Below are positions 17,641-26,473 of a DNA stretch of 64,000 nt, one piece after another. Position numbers and translations under genes: made by a program. The notes beneath the pieces are model-generated. The model ran no database searches, was not told the origin of the DNA, and saw nothing but the letters and a program-made list of their open reading frames with translations. Location of the stretch: NCBI RefSeq assembly GCF_009017255.1, contig NZ_WBZB01000040.1, positions 1 through 64,000 on the forward strand. Direction: 5' to 3'. Source of the stretch: Alkaliphilus serpentinus. GTDB lineage: Bacteria > Bacillota > Clostridia > Peptostreptococcales > Natronincolaceae. The stretch's first letter is position 1. Each line of letters starts with the position of its first letter.

Positions 17641-18198
17641 TTATGCCCTTGACATATACTCTCCAATCCTTGTGTCCACTCTAATAACATCACCTTCATT
17701 AATAAAAAGTGGTACCTGCACTACCGCTCCAGTCTCTAGGGTAGCTGATTTTGTCACGTTAGAAGCAGTATCACCTTTAATACCTGGCTCTGTTTCAACA
17801 ACAGTTAATTCCACAAAGTTTGGTGCGTCAACTTGGAATGCTTTCCCTTGATAAAACTTAATGGTTGCGCTATCATTTTCCTTAAGAAATTTGATTGCAT
17901 CTTCAACCTCTTCATAACGCAATGGAAATTGTTCAAAGGTTTCATTATCCATAAAATAATAAAACTCTCCATCATTATATAGGTATTGCATTTCCTTAGT
18001 TTCAATATGGGCCCTTGGAAACTTGTCACTTGGGTTGAAGGCTTCTTCTCTAATGGCACCAGATTTTAAATTCTTGTACTTAGTTCTTACGAAGGCAGCA
18101 CCTTTACCAGGTTTAACATGTTGAAAATCTAGTATTACATATGGTTCCCCATTCATCTCAAAGGTAACACCTTTTCTAAATTCACTTGCTGAAATCAT
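17641..18198 (-). CDS. efp: Elongation factor P
   Basis: EF-P relieves ribosome stalling at polyproline stretches. At 185 residues it has standard three-domain length. The lysine-bearing loop [18 protein letters not shown] is near residue 28, and the C-terminal motif [20 protein letters not shown] is canonical. It lies downstream of the Xaa-Pro peptidase and aroQ, the common Firmicute order aroQ-pepP-efp. Confidence 0.98.
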   Translation of the reverse strand: MISASEFRKGVTFEMNGEPYVILDFQHVKPGKGAAFVRTKYKNLKSGAIREEAFNPSDKFPRAHIETKEMQYLYNDGEFYYFMDNETFEQFPLRYEEVEDAIKFLKENDSATIKFYQGKAFQVDAPNFVELTVVETEPGIKGDTASNVTKSATLETGAVVQVPLFINEGDVIRVDTRIGEYMSRA

Positions 18199-18233
18199 TT
18201 TATCCCTCCGCGTTTAATAATGTAAGATTAAAA

Positions 18234-18274
18234 TTAAAAGTTAAAAGTTAAAAGTTAAAAGTTAAAAGTTAAAG
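18234..18274. repeat. TTAAAAG tandem repeat (7 bp x 5)
   Basis: Five perfect copies of TTAAAAG (18234-18268) plus a partial sixth lie between efp and the peptidase gene. This looks like a replication-slippage tract and its copy number probably varies between isolates. Confidence 0.9.
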
Positions 18275-18338
18275 GAAAAACTGCTTATTAGTTTATACTT
18301 GCTTCATTTCTCACTTTACATTTTTCACTTTTCACTAA

Positions 18339-19400
18339 TTAAAGCTCTATCAGTTCTTTAGTAGATTTTGATAAGACCTTATAACCAGTCTCTGTTACAG
18401 CTACAAGATCTTCAATCCTAACTCCACCAAAATCAGGAATATAGATACCTGGCTCATCTGTAATAACCATACCTGCCTCCATTGCTGCTTCTCCAATGGA
18501 GTTAACATGGGGTAGCTCATGGATCTCAAGTCCTACACCATGGCCTAAACCATGGCCAAAGTACTGACCATATCCCTTCTCGGTGATGTAGTTTCTTGCG
18601 ATATCATCTAAATCCTTACCAGTTATTCCAGGTTTAACAGCCTCTAATGCCATTTTTTGAGCTTCTAAAACAATATTATAGATTTCTTTTTGCTTTTCGC
18701 TGGTTTTACCTACAACAACTGTTCTAGTCATATCAGAGCAGTAGCCCTTATAAACACACCCAAAATCCAGGGTAACAAAGTCTCCCTCTTCAATAAGCTT
18801 CTCTGAAGCAACTCCGTGGGGTAAGGAAGAACGATTACCAGATGCAACAATGGAGTCGAAGCTTAACTTCGAAGCACCTTGCTTTTTCATAAAGTGCTCT
18901 AGCTCCAAGGCTATATCTAGCTCTCGAACACCAGCCTTTATGTAGGCTTGAATATGCTGAAATGCTAGGTCTCCTATGGCTGCAGCCTTCTCTATCATTT
19001 GAAGCTCATCGGAGGATTTAATAGCTCTAAGCTTTGTAATTGCACCCTTTAACGGGATAAATTCTACATTTTCAAGCTTCTCCTTTAATTCCATATATTG
19101 ACAATAGGTTGCAAAGTCATCTTCGAAGCCTATACTAGCAACATCATATTCTTTAATTATGGATGATAAAGGTTTTGTTTTACTATTTTCAACAACTGTA
19201 TAACCTATACATTGGGTCATTGCTTGTTGGGTATATCTAAAGTCAGTAATAAAAATGGCTTCTTTATTGGTAATAAGAACATATCCTGTGGTGCCTGTGA
19301 AGCCAGAAGCATAAAACCTATTCTCTGGTTTTTGTAATAAAATCCCATCGATTTCTTTTTCTTTTAAGATTGACCTAAATTGATCGATTCTTTTTGACAT
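18339..19400 (-). CDS. Xaa-Pro aminopeptidase (M24 family)
   Basis: This dinuclear-metal peptidase removes N-terminal residues next to proline. The 353 residues consist of a creatinase-like N-terminal domain (about 1-125) and a pita-bread catalytic domain. The metal ligands are visible in [42 protein letters not shown] and GGVRIEDL. The start overlaps the end of aroQ by 26 bases. YqhT/PapA in Bacillus occupies the same place. Confidence 0.95.
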   Translation of the reverse strand: MSKRIDQFRSILKEKEIDGILLQKPENRFYASGFTGTTGYVLITNKEAIFITDFRYTQQAMTQCIGYTVVENSKTKPLSSIIKEYDVASIGFEDDFATYCQYMELKEKLENVEFIPLKGAITKLRAIKSSDELQMIEKAAAIGDLAFQHIQAYIKAGVRELDIALELEHFMKKQGASKLSFDSIVASGNRSSLPHGVASEKLIEEGDFVTLDFGCVYKGYCSDMTRTVVVGKTSEKQKEIYNIVLEAQKMALEAVKPGITGKDLDDIARNYITEKGYGQYFGHGLGHGVGLEIHELPHVNSIGEAAMEAGMVITDEPGIYIPDFGGVRIEDLVAVTETGYKVLSKSTKELIEL

Positions 19401-19848
19401 TCATATCCCCCTTATTCTGCAACCCCTCATTCAAGAAGGCATACAGGGCCATTACATAACTGTAATATCCAAAACCACTTATTACACCAATGCAGGCACC
19501 TGCTGTTACAGATTTTTTTCTAAAATCCTCACGGCTATATATGTTGGAAATATGCACTTCAATAACAGGTGATTTAATACCCTTAATTGCATCATAAATT
19601 GCCAAGCTATAATGGGTGTAAGCTGCTGGATTGATGATAATTCCATTAATATCAGCATTGAGATGCAGCTTATCTATTATTTCACCCTCACTGTTACTTT
19701 GTATTATCTCCAATTCTACATTGTTTTTATAAGCAATTTCCATTAATAGCTTATTAATTTCCTGTAGAGTGTTATTTCCATATACCTCAGGCTCCCTACT
19801 TCCCAACAAATTGAGGTTGGGGCCATGTATCACCAATAATTTTTCCAC
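19375..19848 (-). CDS. aroQ: 3-dehydroquinate dehydratase, type II
   Basis: AroQ catalyses the third step of the shikimate pathway. The 157-residue protein has the N-terminal [19 protein letters not shown] with the catalytic Tyr/Arg region, [29 protein letters not shown], and the catalytic His segment [19 protein letters not shown]. It heads a short aroQ-pepP-efp run. Confidence 0.97.
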   Translation of the reverse strand: MEKLLVIHGPNLNLLGSREPEVYGNNTLQEINKLLMEIAYKNNVELEIIQSNSEGEIIDKLHLNADINGIIINPAAYTHYSLAIYDAIKGIKSPVIEVHISNIYSREDFRKKSVTAGACIGVISGFGYYSYVMALYAFLNEGLQNKGDMNVKKNRSI

Positions 19849-19955
19849 AGTTGTTAAACCCTTCCTATGTAAATTCCTATTCTATAATACCATATTTTAA
19901 ATTATTTGAATAGCTTACATTCATTTTAATAACATAGTATTTTTGTCACTATTCC

Positions 19956-20219
19956 TTAATGTCTTGGTCTTTCAATAACCTTCTTTATTGCAATCACCAA
20001 GGCAGTAATAGCATCAGCTTCAAATTGAGAGGATAGCTCATTAACCTTAGTATAAACCTCACCTGCTTCAGTAGCAACATACTTAGGTGGAAGATGATTA
20101 AGGGCAATTGCCTTAATATCACTTGCACATCTTTGGCATTTGCAAACCTCAGGATATCTTTTTATAACTTCTGGAAACATCCTATCAATTACATCCTCCA
20201 TATAGTTCTTTACCCTCAT
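19956..20219 (-). CDS. ComFB-like (late competence) protein
   Basis: This small ComFB-family protein has an unclear function. The family includes cyclic-dinucleotide-related proteins in other phyla. The likely start is the ATG at 20219 with GAGGAGG 8 bases upstream, giving 87 residues (MRVKNYMEDVIDRM). Cys residues in CKCQRC, followed by DIKAIALNHLPPKYV, are typical. It follows the cytochrome b5-like gene, with a GC-rich hairpin between them. Confidence 0.85.
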   Translation of the reverse strand: MRVKNYMEDVIDRMFPEVIKRYPEVCKCQRCASDIKAIALNHLPPKYVATEAGEVYTKVNELSSQFEADAITALVIAIKKVIERPRH

Positions 20220-20243
20220 TACTAATACCTCCTCTAAGTTCAT

Positions 20244-20268
20244 TAAATAATGGGGCAGCACCTGCCCC
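20244..20268 (-). terminator. GC-rich hairpin before comFB-like gene
   Basis: GGGGCAG (20252-20258) and CTGCCCC (20262-20268) form a perfect 7-bp stem with a 3-base loop. On the minus strand it is followed by ATTATTTAAT. It could be a partial terminator or attenuator for the upstream gene. Its tail is weak. Confidence 0.5.
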
Positions 20269-20281
20269 AAAAGCTTTAATC

Positions 20282-20632
20282 TCAGCATTCATCCAATAAA
20301 TATTTTCCCACTACAGGCAATCCCTCTAGTTTAGATATACCATGGGGTGAATTGGTATTTATTTCGTAAGTAAGGTCTTTACCAGCCTCAAAGTCGTTAT
20401 GCTTTCCCTCAGCCCAAGAATCTGCGTTGGTTACATCATAAACAATGCCATCTACTGCTATATATGCAGGTCTACCTTCTTTCCCATCATATTTACTCAG
20501 TTCTGCTTTGTCGAAAAGTTTTTCACTAGAATCCGTTGAGGATGAATCATCCTTATTAAATAGTGGTGAAAATATTGTAAAAGAGAGGATTCCTATCAAT
20601 GCTACAATAATAATAATGTTGATTTTTTTCAT
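20282..20632 (-). CDS. Membrane-anchored cytochrome b5-like heme/steroid-binding protein
   Basis: This small protein has an N-terminal signal anchor (about 5-23) and a cytochrome b5-like domain of the MAPR type (about 40-113). The domain is recognised by DKAELSKYDGKEGRPAYIAV, DGIVYDVTNADSW and SPHGISKLEGLPVVGKYL. His residues in EGKHNDF and SPHG are candidate heme ligands but cannot be assigned here. Such proteins are common in anaerobic Clostridia and may serve redox chemistry at the cell surface. The true ligand is unknown. Confidence 0.85.
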   Translation of the reverse strand: MKKINIIIIVALIGILSFTIFSPLFNKDDSSSTDSSEKLFDKAELSKYDGKEGRPAYIAVDGIVYDVTNADSWAEGKHNDFEAGKDLTYEINTNSPHGISKLEGLPVVGKYLLDEC

Positions 20633-20785
20633 ACTTTACCCTCCAATTATAATGATTGTATTTTATAATCCAACTGAGAAATGGAAATATATACTTTAAT
20701 TATAAAGACTAGCTTCCTTAAAGTCAAACCCAACACTACTTTATTGTAGGATGAGCAAATAAAATTGGACATAGGACCCTTTTTT

Positions 20786-20814
20786 CAACAAAAAAAGAGA
20801 GCCAAAATGGCTCT
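20786..20814 (-). terminator. Terminator of the type IV pilus operon
   Basis: On the minus strand AGAGCC/GGCTCT with a 5-base loop is followed by seven T and further T-rich sequence. It lies about 45 bases after the Ig-like gene, so that gene and the SLH gene belong to the pil transcript. Confidence 0.85.
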
Positions 20815-20860
20815 GTTATATAGGAGTTGGTTAATAATATTTTGGAGCTTTAGTACTTTT

Positions 20861-21895
20861 TTAGTCAATATAAGGAACCTTTAAGGTTTTGAATTCCTTA
20901 TTCCCAGCTTCATCTATTGCAGTTATTTTAAGCTCTATATCTGAGTCTGGAAGATTACTTACAGATATTGATGTGGTGGTAGCCCTTCCCTCTATATACA
21001 TTTTCACTCTGCCAGCTTCTGAAATAGCTTGATAACCTAAATGAACTTCGATCATATAATCAATATATTCTGATTGTAGATCCAACAAGCTAAGATCAAA
21101 TTCTAGCCTTCCATTTACATGTATTAAGGAATGATAATGGCTGCTAACTTCTATTTGTGGCTTAGTTTTATCTATCAGATAGTATACCTGATAGATACTA
21201 CCCTCTATCCCATGCTGATTTCTACTTCTAATATATACAAGTTTCTTTCCTTCACCCCCATCAAAGGAAAGCTTTAAATCAATGATATTACTAGAAACAG
21301 TATGCCATTCAGACCATTCTCTACCATCAATAGAATAGGATATCTCCTCAGTATTACTGGTTTTTAGGATTAAAACCGTATCATTAGATGAGATAATAAA
21401 GGGATTAAAGCTCTCTCCAGACTGTTTTATAGCTTTATCAGAAAAAGCCATCTCGTTGGCTAGAATATGATTTATTGTGGGTAATCCGTTATTAGAGGTA
21501 TAATTTATTTCTCCCCATCCGTAGCTAACCTTGCCACCTATATCCTTTATTCTAACATAAATCCTTACCAAGCCTTCGGTTTCACCTATATCAAAGGCTG
21601 TATAGTACTCTTGATAAGCACCCTTATAATTGCTTTCCCAGGTTTTTGCATGTGGATTATATCCCCTCCAGTTATGGTTATCTAAAGAAAACTCTACTGA
21701 AGCAATATTCTCTTTTTGTATATTTACGGGCAATAGGTTTAGAATCACCTTATTACTGCTGGTAATCTCCTCACCATAATTTATCATAACCTTCACGCTA
21801 CTTTCCTCATTCTGAAAACCCGCAAAGACCAATGAAAAGCTTAAGCTTATAAGGATTATACCTATCGTAGTGATTTTTAAAAGCAGCTTTTTCAA
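20861..21895 (-). CDS. Secreted Ig-like repeat protein at end of pil operon
   Basis: This 344-residue secreted protein begins with a signal peptide (MKKLLLKITTIGIILISLSFS, then SLVFAG). The rest is beta-rich with Ig-like segments: VEFSLDNHNWRGYNPH, ISYSIDGREWSEWHTV and LKITAIDEAGNKEFKTL recall the 'sense of the motion' repeats of bacterial surface proteins. No catalytic motif is seen. It is the last gene of the T4P operon, so it is probably a surface component or substrate-contact protein. Function unknown. Confidence 0.75.
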   Translation of the reverse strand: MKKLLLKITTIGIILISLSFSLVFAGFQNEESSVKVMINYGEEITSSNKVILNLLPVNIQKENIASVEFSLDNHNWRGYNPHAKTWESNYKGAYQEYYTAFDIGETEGLVRIYVRIKDIGGKVSYGWGEINYTSNNGLPTINHILANEMAFSDKAIKQSGESFNPFIISSNDTVLILKTSNTEEISYSIDGREWSEWHTVSSNIIDLKLSFDGGEGKKLVYIRSRNQHGIEGSIYQVYYLIDKTKPQIEVSSHYHSLIHVNGRLEFDLSLLDLQSEYIDYMIEVHLGYQAISEAGRVKMYIEGRATTTSISVSNLPDSDIELKITAIDEAGNKEFKTLKVPYID

Positions 21896-21945
21896 TTTAT
21901 AAACCTCCTTTTAAGGTAGGAAACTTTATGTAAAAAATCATCGGA

Positions 21946-23430
21946 TTATTTCAGACTATATAAAAGGTAAATAATTTCTGCCTTTGTTACAAATAACCTA
22001 TTATTTAGTAAGCCAAGGGAGCTAAAACCCTTTTCCTCCTCGAGTTTTTCTGCCACTGTCTCCCATTTAAAGCCCTTATTGTTTAAAATCTTTTGCATAA
22101 TCCACTCAACCTCTTGATAGGATATTGGCATATGGGGCCTTAAAGTATCATCAGAATATCCGCTTATATAACCTAATGCTACTCCTTTACCAAAGGAATT
22201 TTCGTAATCCTCTAAGATAACACTATCCTTATATTTAGATAGATTTACATTGTTGATAGTAGGCCATTTATAGTATTTATCCAATAATAATATAAATTCA
22301 CCTCTTGTCATGGGATTATCGGGTTTATAATATTTTCCTTCTTCAGCCCTTAATAAGTTGTTTCGATTAAAATAATCTAGTTCAACATTAGCCCAGTGAT
22401 CCTCTATGTCTTCTAATTCTTTATAGCTTCCACTGATAAATACAGCATATTTTCCACCTTTGTAAAGGGGTTCCTCAATCATTGTGTAGATATCCTCCCC
22501 TTCAATTTTACTACTGAGATAAATCCAATCTCCATCCTTTAAGGCATATATCCCACCACTTTCAGGTCCGAAATATTTAAAGGATAGTCTAAAGGGCTTC
22601 TGAGGAAAAATTGTTGCTTCCTGTAGCTTCACCTCATAAAGCTCTGTAGTAGGGGTTAGCTGAAAGATGGGATCTAATACCTTTAGTTCACTAGTTTCAA
22701 TAGCTATATAATTATCCTTGTATAGCCCACCCTTGTCAAAGGTGATGGTCATAACCTTATCATCAGAGGATATGGATCCACCAAAGGTGGTAATATTGGT
22801 ATATTCAATCTCATCTACTACATTTATATTTTTTAGGATTTCATTTAAATTGGCATTTCTAAAGCCCATAATATAATGGGTTTCGAAGGCCTTTTTAAAG
22901 CCCTCCAGAAAACCGCCTTTATAGGAAGGGACCTCTCTATATAGGTTATAGGTTTCAATAATCTCTTCATCGGAGGGCAAAACCCTTCTCCAGCTGCTGT
23001 TTAGACCCTTTTCAAAGTCCTCAGTACCCTTTAGCTGACCCATAATTTCACCAATAGCCAATCCGTCAATTAGACCAGTATTATCAGCTTCTTCTGTTGC
23101 CAGTGTGACATTTGATTCTCGAAAGGCTTCTTTATAGCCCTCTTCAAAGTATTTTCTAAAGTAGGTAATAAAGGCATTGCGATAGGTGTAGGTTTCTCTA
23201 GATAAATTGAATAATTTAATGATTTCCTTTTGAGAAGGTATGGCTTCCTGCCAATCGTTATCTTTACCATCATTGTAATCATTTTTTCCAAATAATTCTC
23301 CAATAAATTTCCCCACCGTCTCCCCATCTTCTTTACCATGGTCGGAGTCAATGCTACCATAGGAGAAGCTAGTAAATACAATAGTTAAGAGCAGCAATAT
23401 CAAAACAATTCTTCCAATAGATTTTTTCAA
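21946..23430 (-). CDS. SLH-domain protein with duplicated N-terminal module
   Basis: This 494-residue secreted protein has a signal peptide (about 1-26) and two copies of an approximately 77-residue module (about 31-107 and 118-194). The copies share DG-x-x-x-G, PS-x-x-EII, NL-x-RE, F-x-x-x-F-x-x-x-FE and FR-x-x-N. A beta-rich middle follows, then C-terminal SLH-like repeats: VELDYFNRNNLL to PMTRGEFILLLDKYY, and KGVALGYISGYSDDTLRPHM to PISYQEVEWIM. SLH repeats bind pyruvylated secondary cell-wall polymers. Its place in the pil operon suggests a wall anchor or collar for the pilus apparatus. That role is inferred. Confidence 0.8.
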   Translation of the reverse strand: MKKSIGRIVLILLLLTIVFTSFSYGSIDSDHGKEDGETVGKFIGELFGKNDYNDGKDNDWQEAIPSQKEIIKLFNLSRETYTYRNAFITYFRKYFEEGYKEAFRESNVTLATEEADNTGLIDGLAIGEIMGQLKGTEDFEKGLNSSWRRVLPSDEEIIETYNLYREVPSYKGGFLEGFKKAFETHYIMGFRNANLNEILKNINVVDEIEYTNITTFGGSISSDDKVMTITFDKGGLYKDNYIAIETSELKVLDPIFQLTPTTELYEVKLQEATIFPQKPFRLSFKYFGPESGGIYALKDGDWIYLSSKIEGEDIYTMIEEPLYKGGKYAVFISGSYKELEDIEDHWANVELDYFNRNNLLRAEEGKYYKPDNPMTRGEFILLLDKYYKWPTINNVNLSKYKDSVILEDYENSFGKGVALGYISGYSDDTLRPHMPISYQEVEWIMQKILNNKGFKWETVAEKLEEEKGFSSLGLLNNRLFVTKAEIIYLLYSLK

Positions 23431-23444
23431 CTATCATCACCCCT

Positions 23445-24788
23445 TTATGGTTTTGGAATAATCAATATTTTGCCTGCCGTTAGATCACTTTCCTTTTCTA
23501 ATCCGTTAATCCTCATAATTTCATATACATAGCTATTGCTATTATAAAATCTCATGCTAATTTCTATAAGGGTATCATTAGGTTGAACCTCATAATGAAT
23601 AAATTCATCTTCTTCCATAATAATGGGGTCAACAACAGGCTCTGGATTGTAAATTGCTTCTAACCCATCTAATAATAGAACCCCACCTTCTTCATTACCA
23701 CTGGTAGACTCAATCATAATTCCATCCAGTTCAATGGGATAGAGTGTTTTATCTTGCGGTATTAGGGCAGACACCTGATTCCAACCAACCCAGTTTATAT
23801 TATTTGTAAAGTCAAGGGTATAAACTTGGCTGTCAGTCGTCTTCAAGCGACCCCTTAGTATTAAATCAGCAGGGTTATAGGAATAAACCCAAAGATTAAT
23901 GGCCATAGGAGGATCCTTTATGACTAAGGGAGAACCTCCTAAAGATATAAAAACATGAGAGGTTTCGTCTCTTTTGGGAAAATTGTATTCTAGTTTTAAG
24001 GAGTAATCCTTAACCTTAGAGTTTGAATTTAGCGATCCATTAGCCTTTATATTACTATGGGAGGAGTTCAAACTATAGTTAAGTTCCATATAATCCTCAA
24101 GTAGAACTCTACTTGTTTCAAATTCTATGATAATATCTTCAAAGTTTATGTTAGATGAAGCTTCATCATTAAAATCTCCGTTATGTACAAATGGGTTATG
24201 ATAACTTCCTTCCGTTACCATCCATTGGGTATTTAATTGTTGGGATTCTTCAAAACCGTGAAAGGTTAGCAACAAGTTCCCATTTAACAAACCCTCTTCA
24301 GAGGCGGCAATTCCTAAGCTATCAACAATGATTTTTTTCTCATAGCCATTTATTAACTCCATAAAATCCAATAAAGATGAATAGCTACCTTGGTAGGCTA
24401 AAGTAACACTCATAGAGTATAGTTTTGTATGGTTGTAGTCTTCATTTTTCATGGGTAGAAAGGTTAAACTATTGGAGGTTAAATTAGATGCATTCAAAAA
24501 ATCATAGATTATTGTAATGATATCCTCTTGAATGATGGCTCCAAAGTAGTTTTTCTTAACTTCATCAGCATCATTTTCCAACTCCTTTAAGCTAGCGTCA
24601 AGTTCCTTTTCCAATGCAATATAGCGATTAATCGTATCATAATCCATGTCCTTTTCCAGCTTCTGAGCCTTCAAAGATTCAATAGCTCTATTTTGATTTC
24701 CTAAAACTAGCTCATTGTATCCCCAAAGAAATACCAAGGTTAAGAGTATAATTAAAAGGTTTCTTTCTCTCTTACTAATCTTCATCAA
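23445..24788 (-). CDS. pilO: PilO-like protein with C-terminal LysM domain
   Basis: This 447-residue protein has an N-terminal membrane helix (about 9-27), a coiled coil and a PilO-like ferredoxin fold (about 75-160). A beta-rich extracellular insert (about 200-385, sugar-binding-like jelly roll) follows, then a C-terminal LysM domain (HYEVQPNDTLIEISMRFYN, INGLEKESDLTAGKILIIP). PilO with PilN forms the alignment complex, and in Gram-positives LysM would bind peptidoglycan. It overlaps pilN by 14 bases. PilO orthology is based on position and domain pattern, since sequence is poorly conserved. Confidence 0.75.
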   Translation of the reverse strand: MMKISKRERNLLIILLTLVFLWGYNELVLGNQNRAIESLKAQKLEKDMDYDTINRYIALEKELDASLKELENDADEVKKNYFGAIIQEDIITIIYDFLNASNLTSNSLTFLPMKNEDYNHTKLYSMSVTLAYQGSYSSLLDFMELINGYEKKIIVDSLGIAASEEGLLNGNLLLTFHGFEESQQLNTQWMVTEGSYHNPFVHNGDFNDEASSNINFEDIIIEFETSRVLLEDYMELNYSLNSSHSNIKANGSLNSNSKVKDYSLKLEYNFPKRDETSHVFISLGGSPLVIKDPPMAINLWVYSYNPADLILRGRLKTTDSQVYTLDFTNNINWVGWNQVSALIPQDKTLYPIELDGIMIESTSGNEEGGVLLLDGLEAIYNPEPVVDPIIMEEDEFIHYEVQPNDTLIEISMRFYNSNSYVYEIMRINGLEKESDLTAGKILIIPKP

Positions 24789-25335
24789 GATTCACATCCT
24801 TAAACTTAGAGGTTATAGAAAATTTATAGATTCCATTTTCCGAATAAATGGTTGGTATAAAAACATCATATAATCCTTGATTTGCCTTCAGGTTAAATTC
24901 TAACTGAGCTATATGATTCTTAGAATTTGCAATGCCTGATATTTCAATAGTACCATCGCTAATATTTAAAGATTGAAAATATACTCCCTCAGGTAAGCTT
25001 TGGGTAAGGGTGGTAATCAAATCATTATGAATATTTACTGCTGTATCTATTTTAGCTTCAGCATTCTTTACTTCAGATATATATTTCCTAAGGGTTTCTA
25101 ATTCTTCCTTCTTCCCATCTATTCTATCAATTGTACTTTTTGTATAACTGGAGTCTAAAACTTCCTCCATTGCGTGAATATCTTTTTCTAAGCTTAAATA
25201 GTTTAGATGATTAAACAAAGGATACATTACCAATAGGGCTATGGCCACAGTACTTATAGCTATATAAATTAATCTTCTTAAATCTTGTTTTTCCCCTTTT
25301 TCAGCATAGGTTTGAAAAAAATTATAATCCTTCAC
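24775..25335 (-). CDS. pilN: Type IV pilus assembly protein PilN
   Basis: PilN binds PilM through a cytoplasmic N-terminus and PilO outside the membrane. The 186 residues contain a short cytoplasmic start (about 1-20), a membrane helix near 22-45, a coiled coil (about 50-95), and a C-terminal fimbrial assembly domain with SLPEGVYFQSLNISDGTIEI. It sits between pilM and the pilO-like gene. Confidence 0.88.
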   Translation of the reverse strand: MKDYNFFQTYAEKGEKQDLRRLIYIAISTVAIALLVMYPLFNHLNYLSLEKDIHAMEEVLDSSYTKSTIDRIDGKKEELETLRKYISEVKNAEAKIDTAVNIHNDLITTLTQSLPEGVYFQSLNISDGTIEISGIANSKNHIAQLEFNLKANQGLYDVFIPTIYSENGIYKFSITSKFKDVNLDED

Positions 25336-25346
25336 AGATATCCCCC

Positions 25347-26465
25347 CTATCTACCAATCATTGCGCCTATAGCATTATAATAGGTATCCAAATCCTTAGT
25401 TAACAGGTTTTTGTTTTTATTAATTCCAGCTATATCCGTTAATTTATAAGTGGGGATTTGAAAGGCCTCCTTAAAATATCCCTCAATACCCTTTACTCTT
25501 GATCCACCACCATATAGATAGATTGCATCTAGCTTATTGTTAACCTCTCTACTGGTATAATACTTAAAGAGCCTCTCGATATCATAGACCCAATTGTCTA
25601 TAGTAGCCTTTATATTGCTATTTACAATTTCCTCTAATTCACTAAGGGTGCTACCTTGAATATTCTTTATTTCTTTCTTCTTTTCCGAAGCCTCTCTTAA
25701 TGTTAGATTTAAAGCATTGGCAAGATTAACATCAATTTCATTGCCTCCAGACTGTATTAATCTATTAAATTTTAATACTTTCTTCTCAATAATAATTACA
25801 TTCATACTTTTATAGCCTATGTCTACCACAGCTATGGTTTTATTAGACACATCTTCCCCTTTGTTGAGAAAGGCCTTTTCTATTATAAGCTTATAGATGC
25901 TATTGAAATTAAGATCCAAAACCACCGCCTTAAGCTTTAATAGCTGGGCTAACTGATAATACTCTGAAACCATCTCCTTTGGTAATGCTGCCACCTGAAG
26001 ATTGGATTTCTTAATACCAGATTCCATAAATTCTTCAAGGATTTTTTTCTGAAGAATGTAATCATCTAGGTTCACTGGTAAATACTGTTGTAGCTCATAC
26101 TCCAAAATAGATTTTATTTCTTCTGGTTTTGTAGTAGGTAATATAATTTCTCTAGTAATAACAGAAGTGCTTCCTATTGTAAAAATCAGTCGTTTAGCTT
26201 TAATCTTTTCTATCTCAATTGTCGTACTTACTGCTTCCCTCAATTTGTTAATATCGGTTATTTTCCCATCAGAAACTGTCTCTAAGGGTGTAGGGATAGA
26301 GATCAGCCTTTCTATATTAATAGCACTTCTTGTCCAATTTCCTTCAACTATTTTGATACTATGGCTTCCAATATCCAATGATAAAAACGGACCATAAAAC
26401 ATATTTAATAATTGATTTTTCAAGCATATCACCCCTTGTAAATTTTTAACTCCTAAATTATTCAC
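25347..26465 (-). CDS. pilM: Type IV pilus assembly ATPase-like protein PilM
   Basis: PilM is an actin-like (FtsA-fold) cytoplasmic protein that links PilN to the assembly motor. The 372 residues include the phosphate-1 motif FLSLDIGSHSIKIVEG near residue 27, IAVVDIGYKSMNVIIIE near 212, and the adenosine motif AIYLYGGGSRVKGIEGY near 315. The first in-frame start leads to 18-20 residues before the fold, so a later start is possible. pilN follows at 11 bases. Confidence 0.92.
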   Translation of the reverse strand: MNNLGVKNLQGVICLKNQLLNMFYGPFLSLDIGSHSIKIVEGNWTRSAINIERLISIPTPLETVSDGKITDINKLREAVSTTIEIEKIKAKRLIFTIGSTSVITREIILPTTKPEEIKSILEYELQQYLPVNLDDYILQKKILEEFMESGIKKSNLQVAALPKEMVSEYYQLAQLLKLKAVVLDLNFNSIYKLIIEKAFLNKGEDVSNKTIAVVDIGYKSMNVIIIEKKVLKFNRLIQSGGNEIDVNLANALNLTLREASEKKKEIKNIQGSTLSELEEIVNSNIKATIDNWVYDIERLFKYYTSREVNNKLDAIYLYGGGSRVKGIEGYFKEAFQIPTYKLTDIAGINKNKNLLTKDLDTYYNAIGAMIGR

Positions 26466-26473
26466 TACCTATG

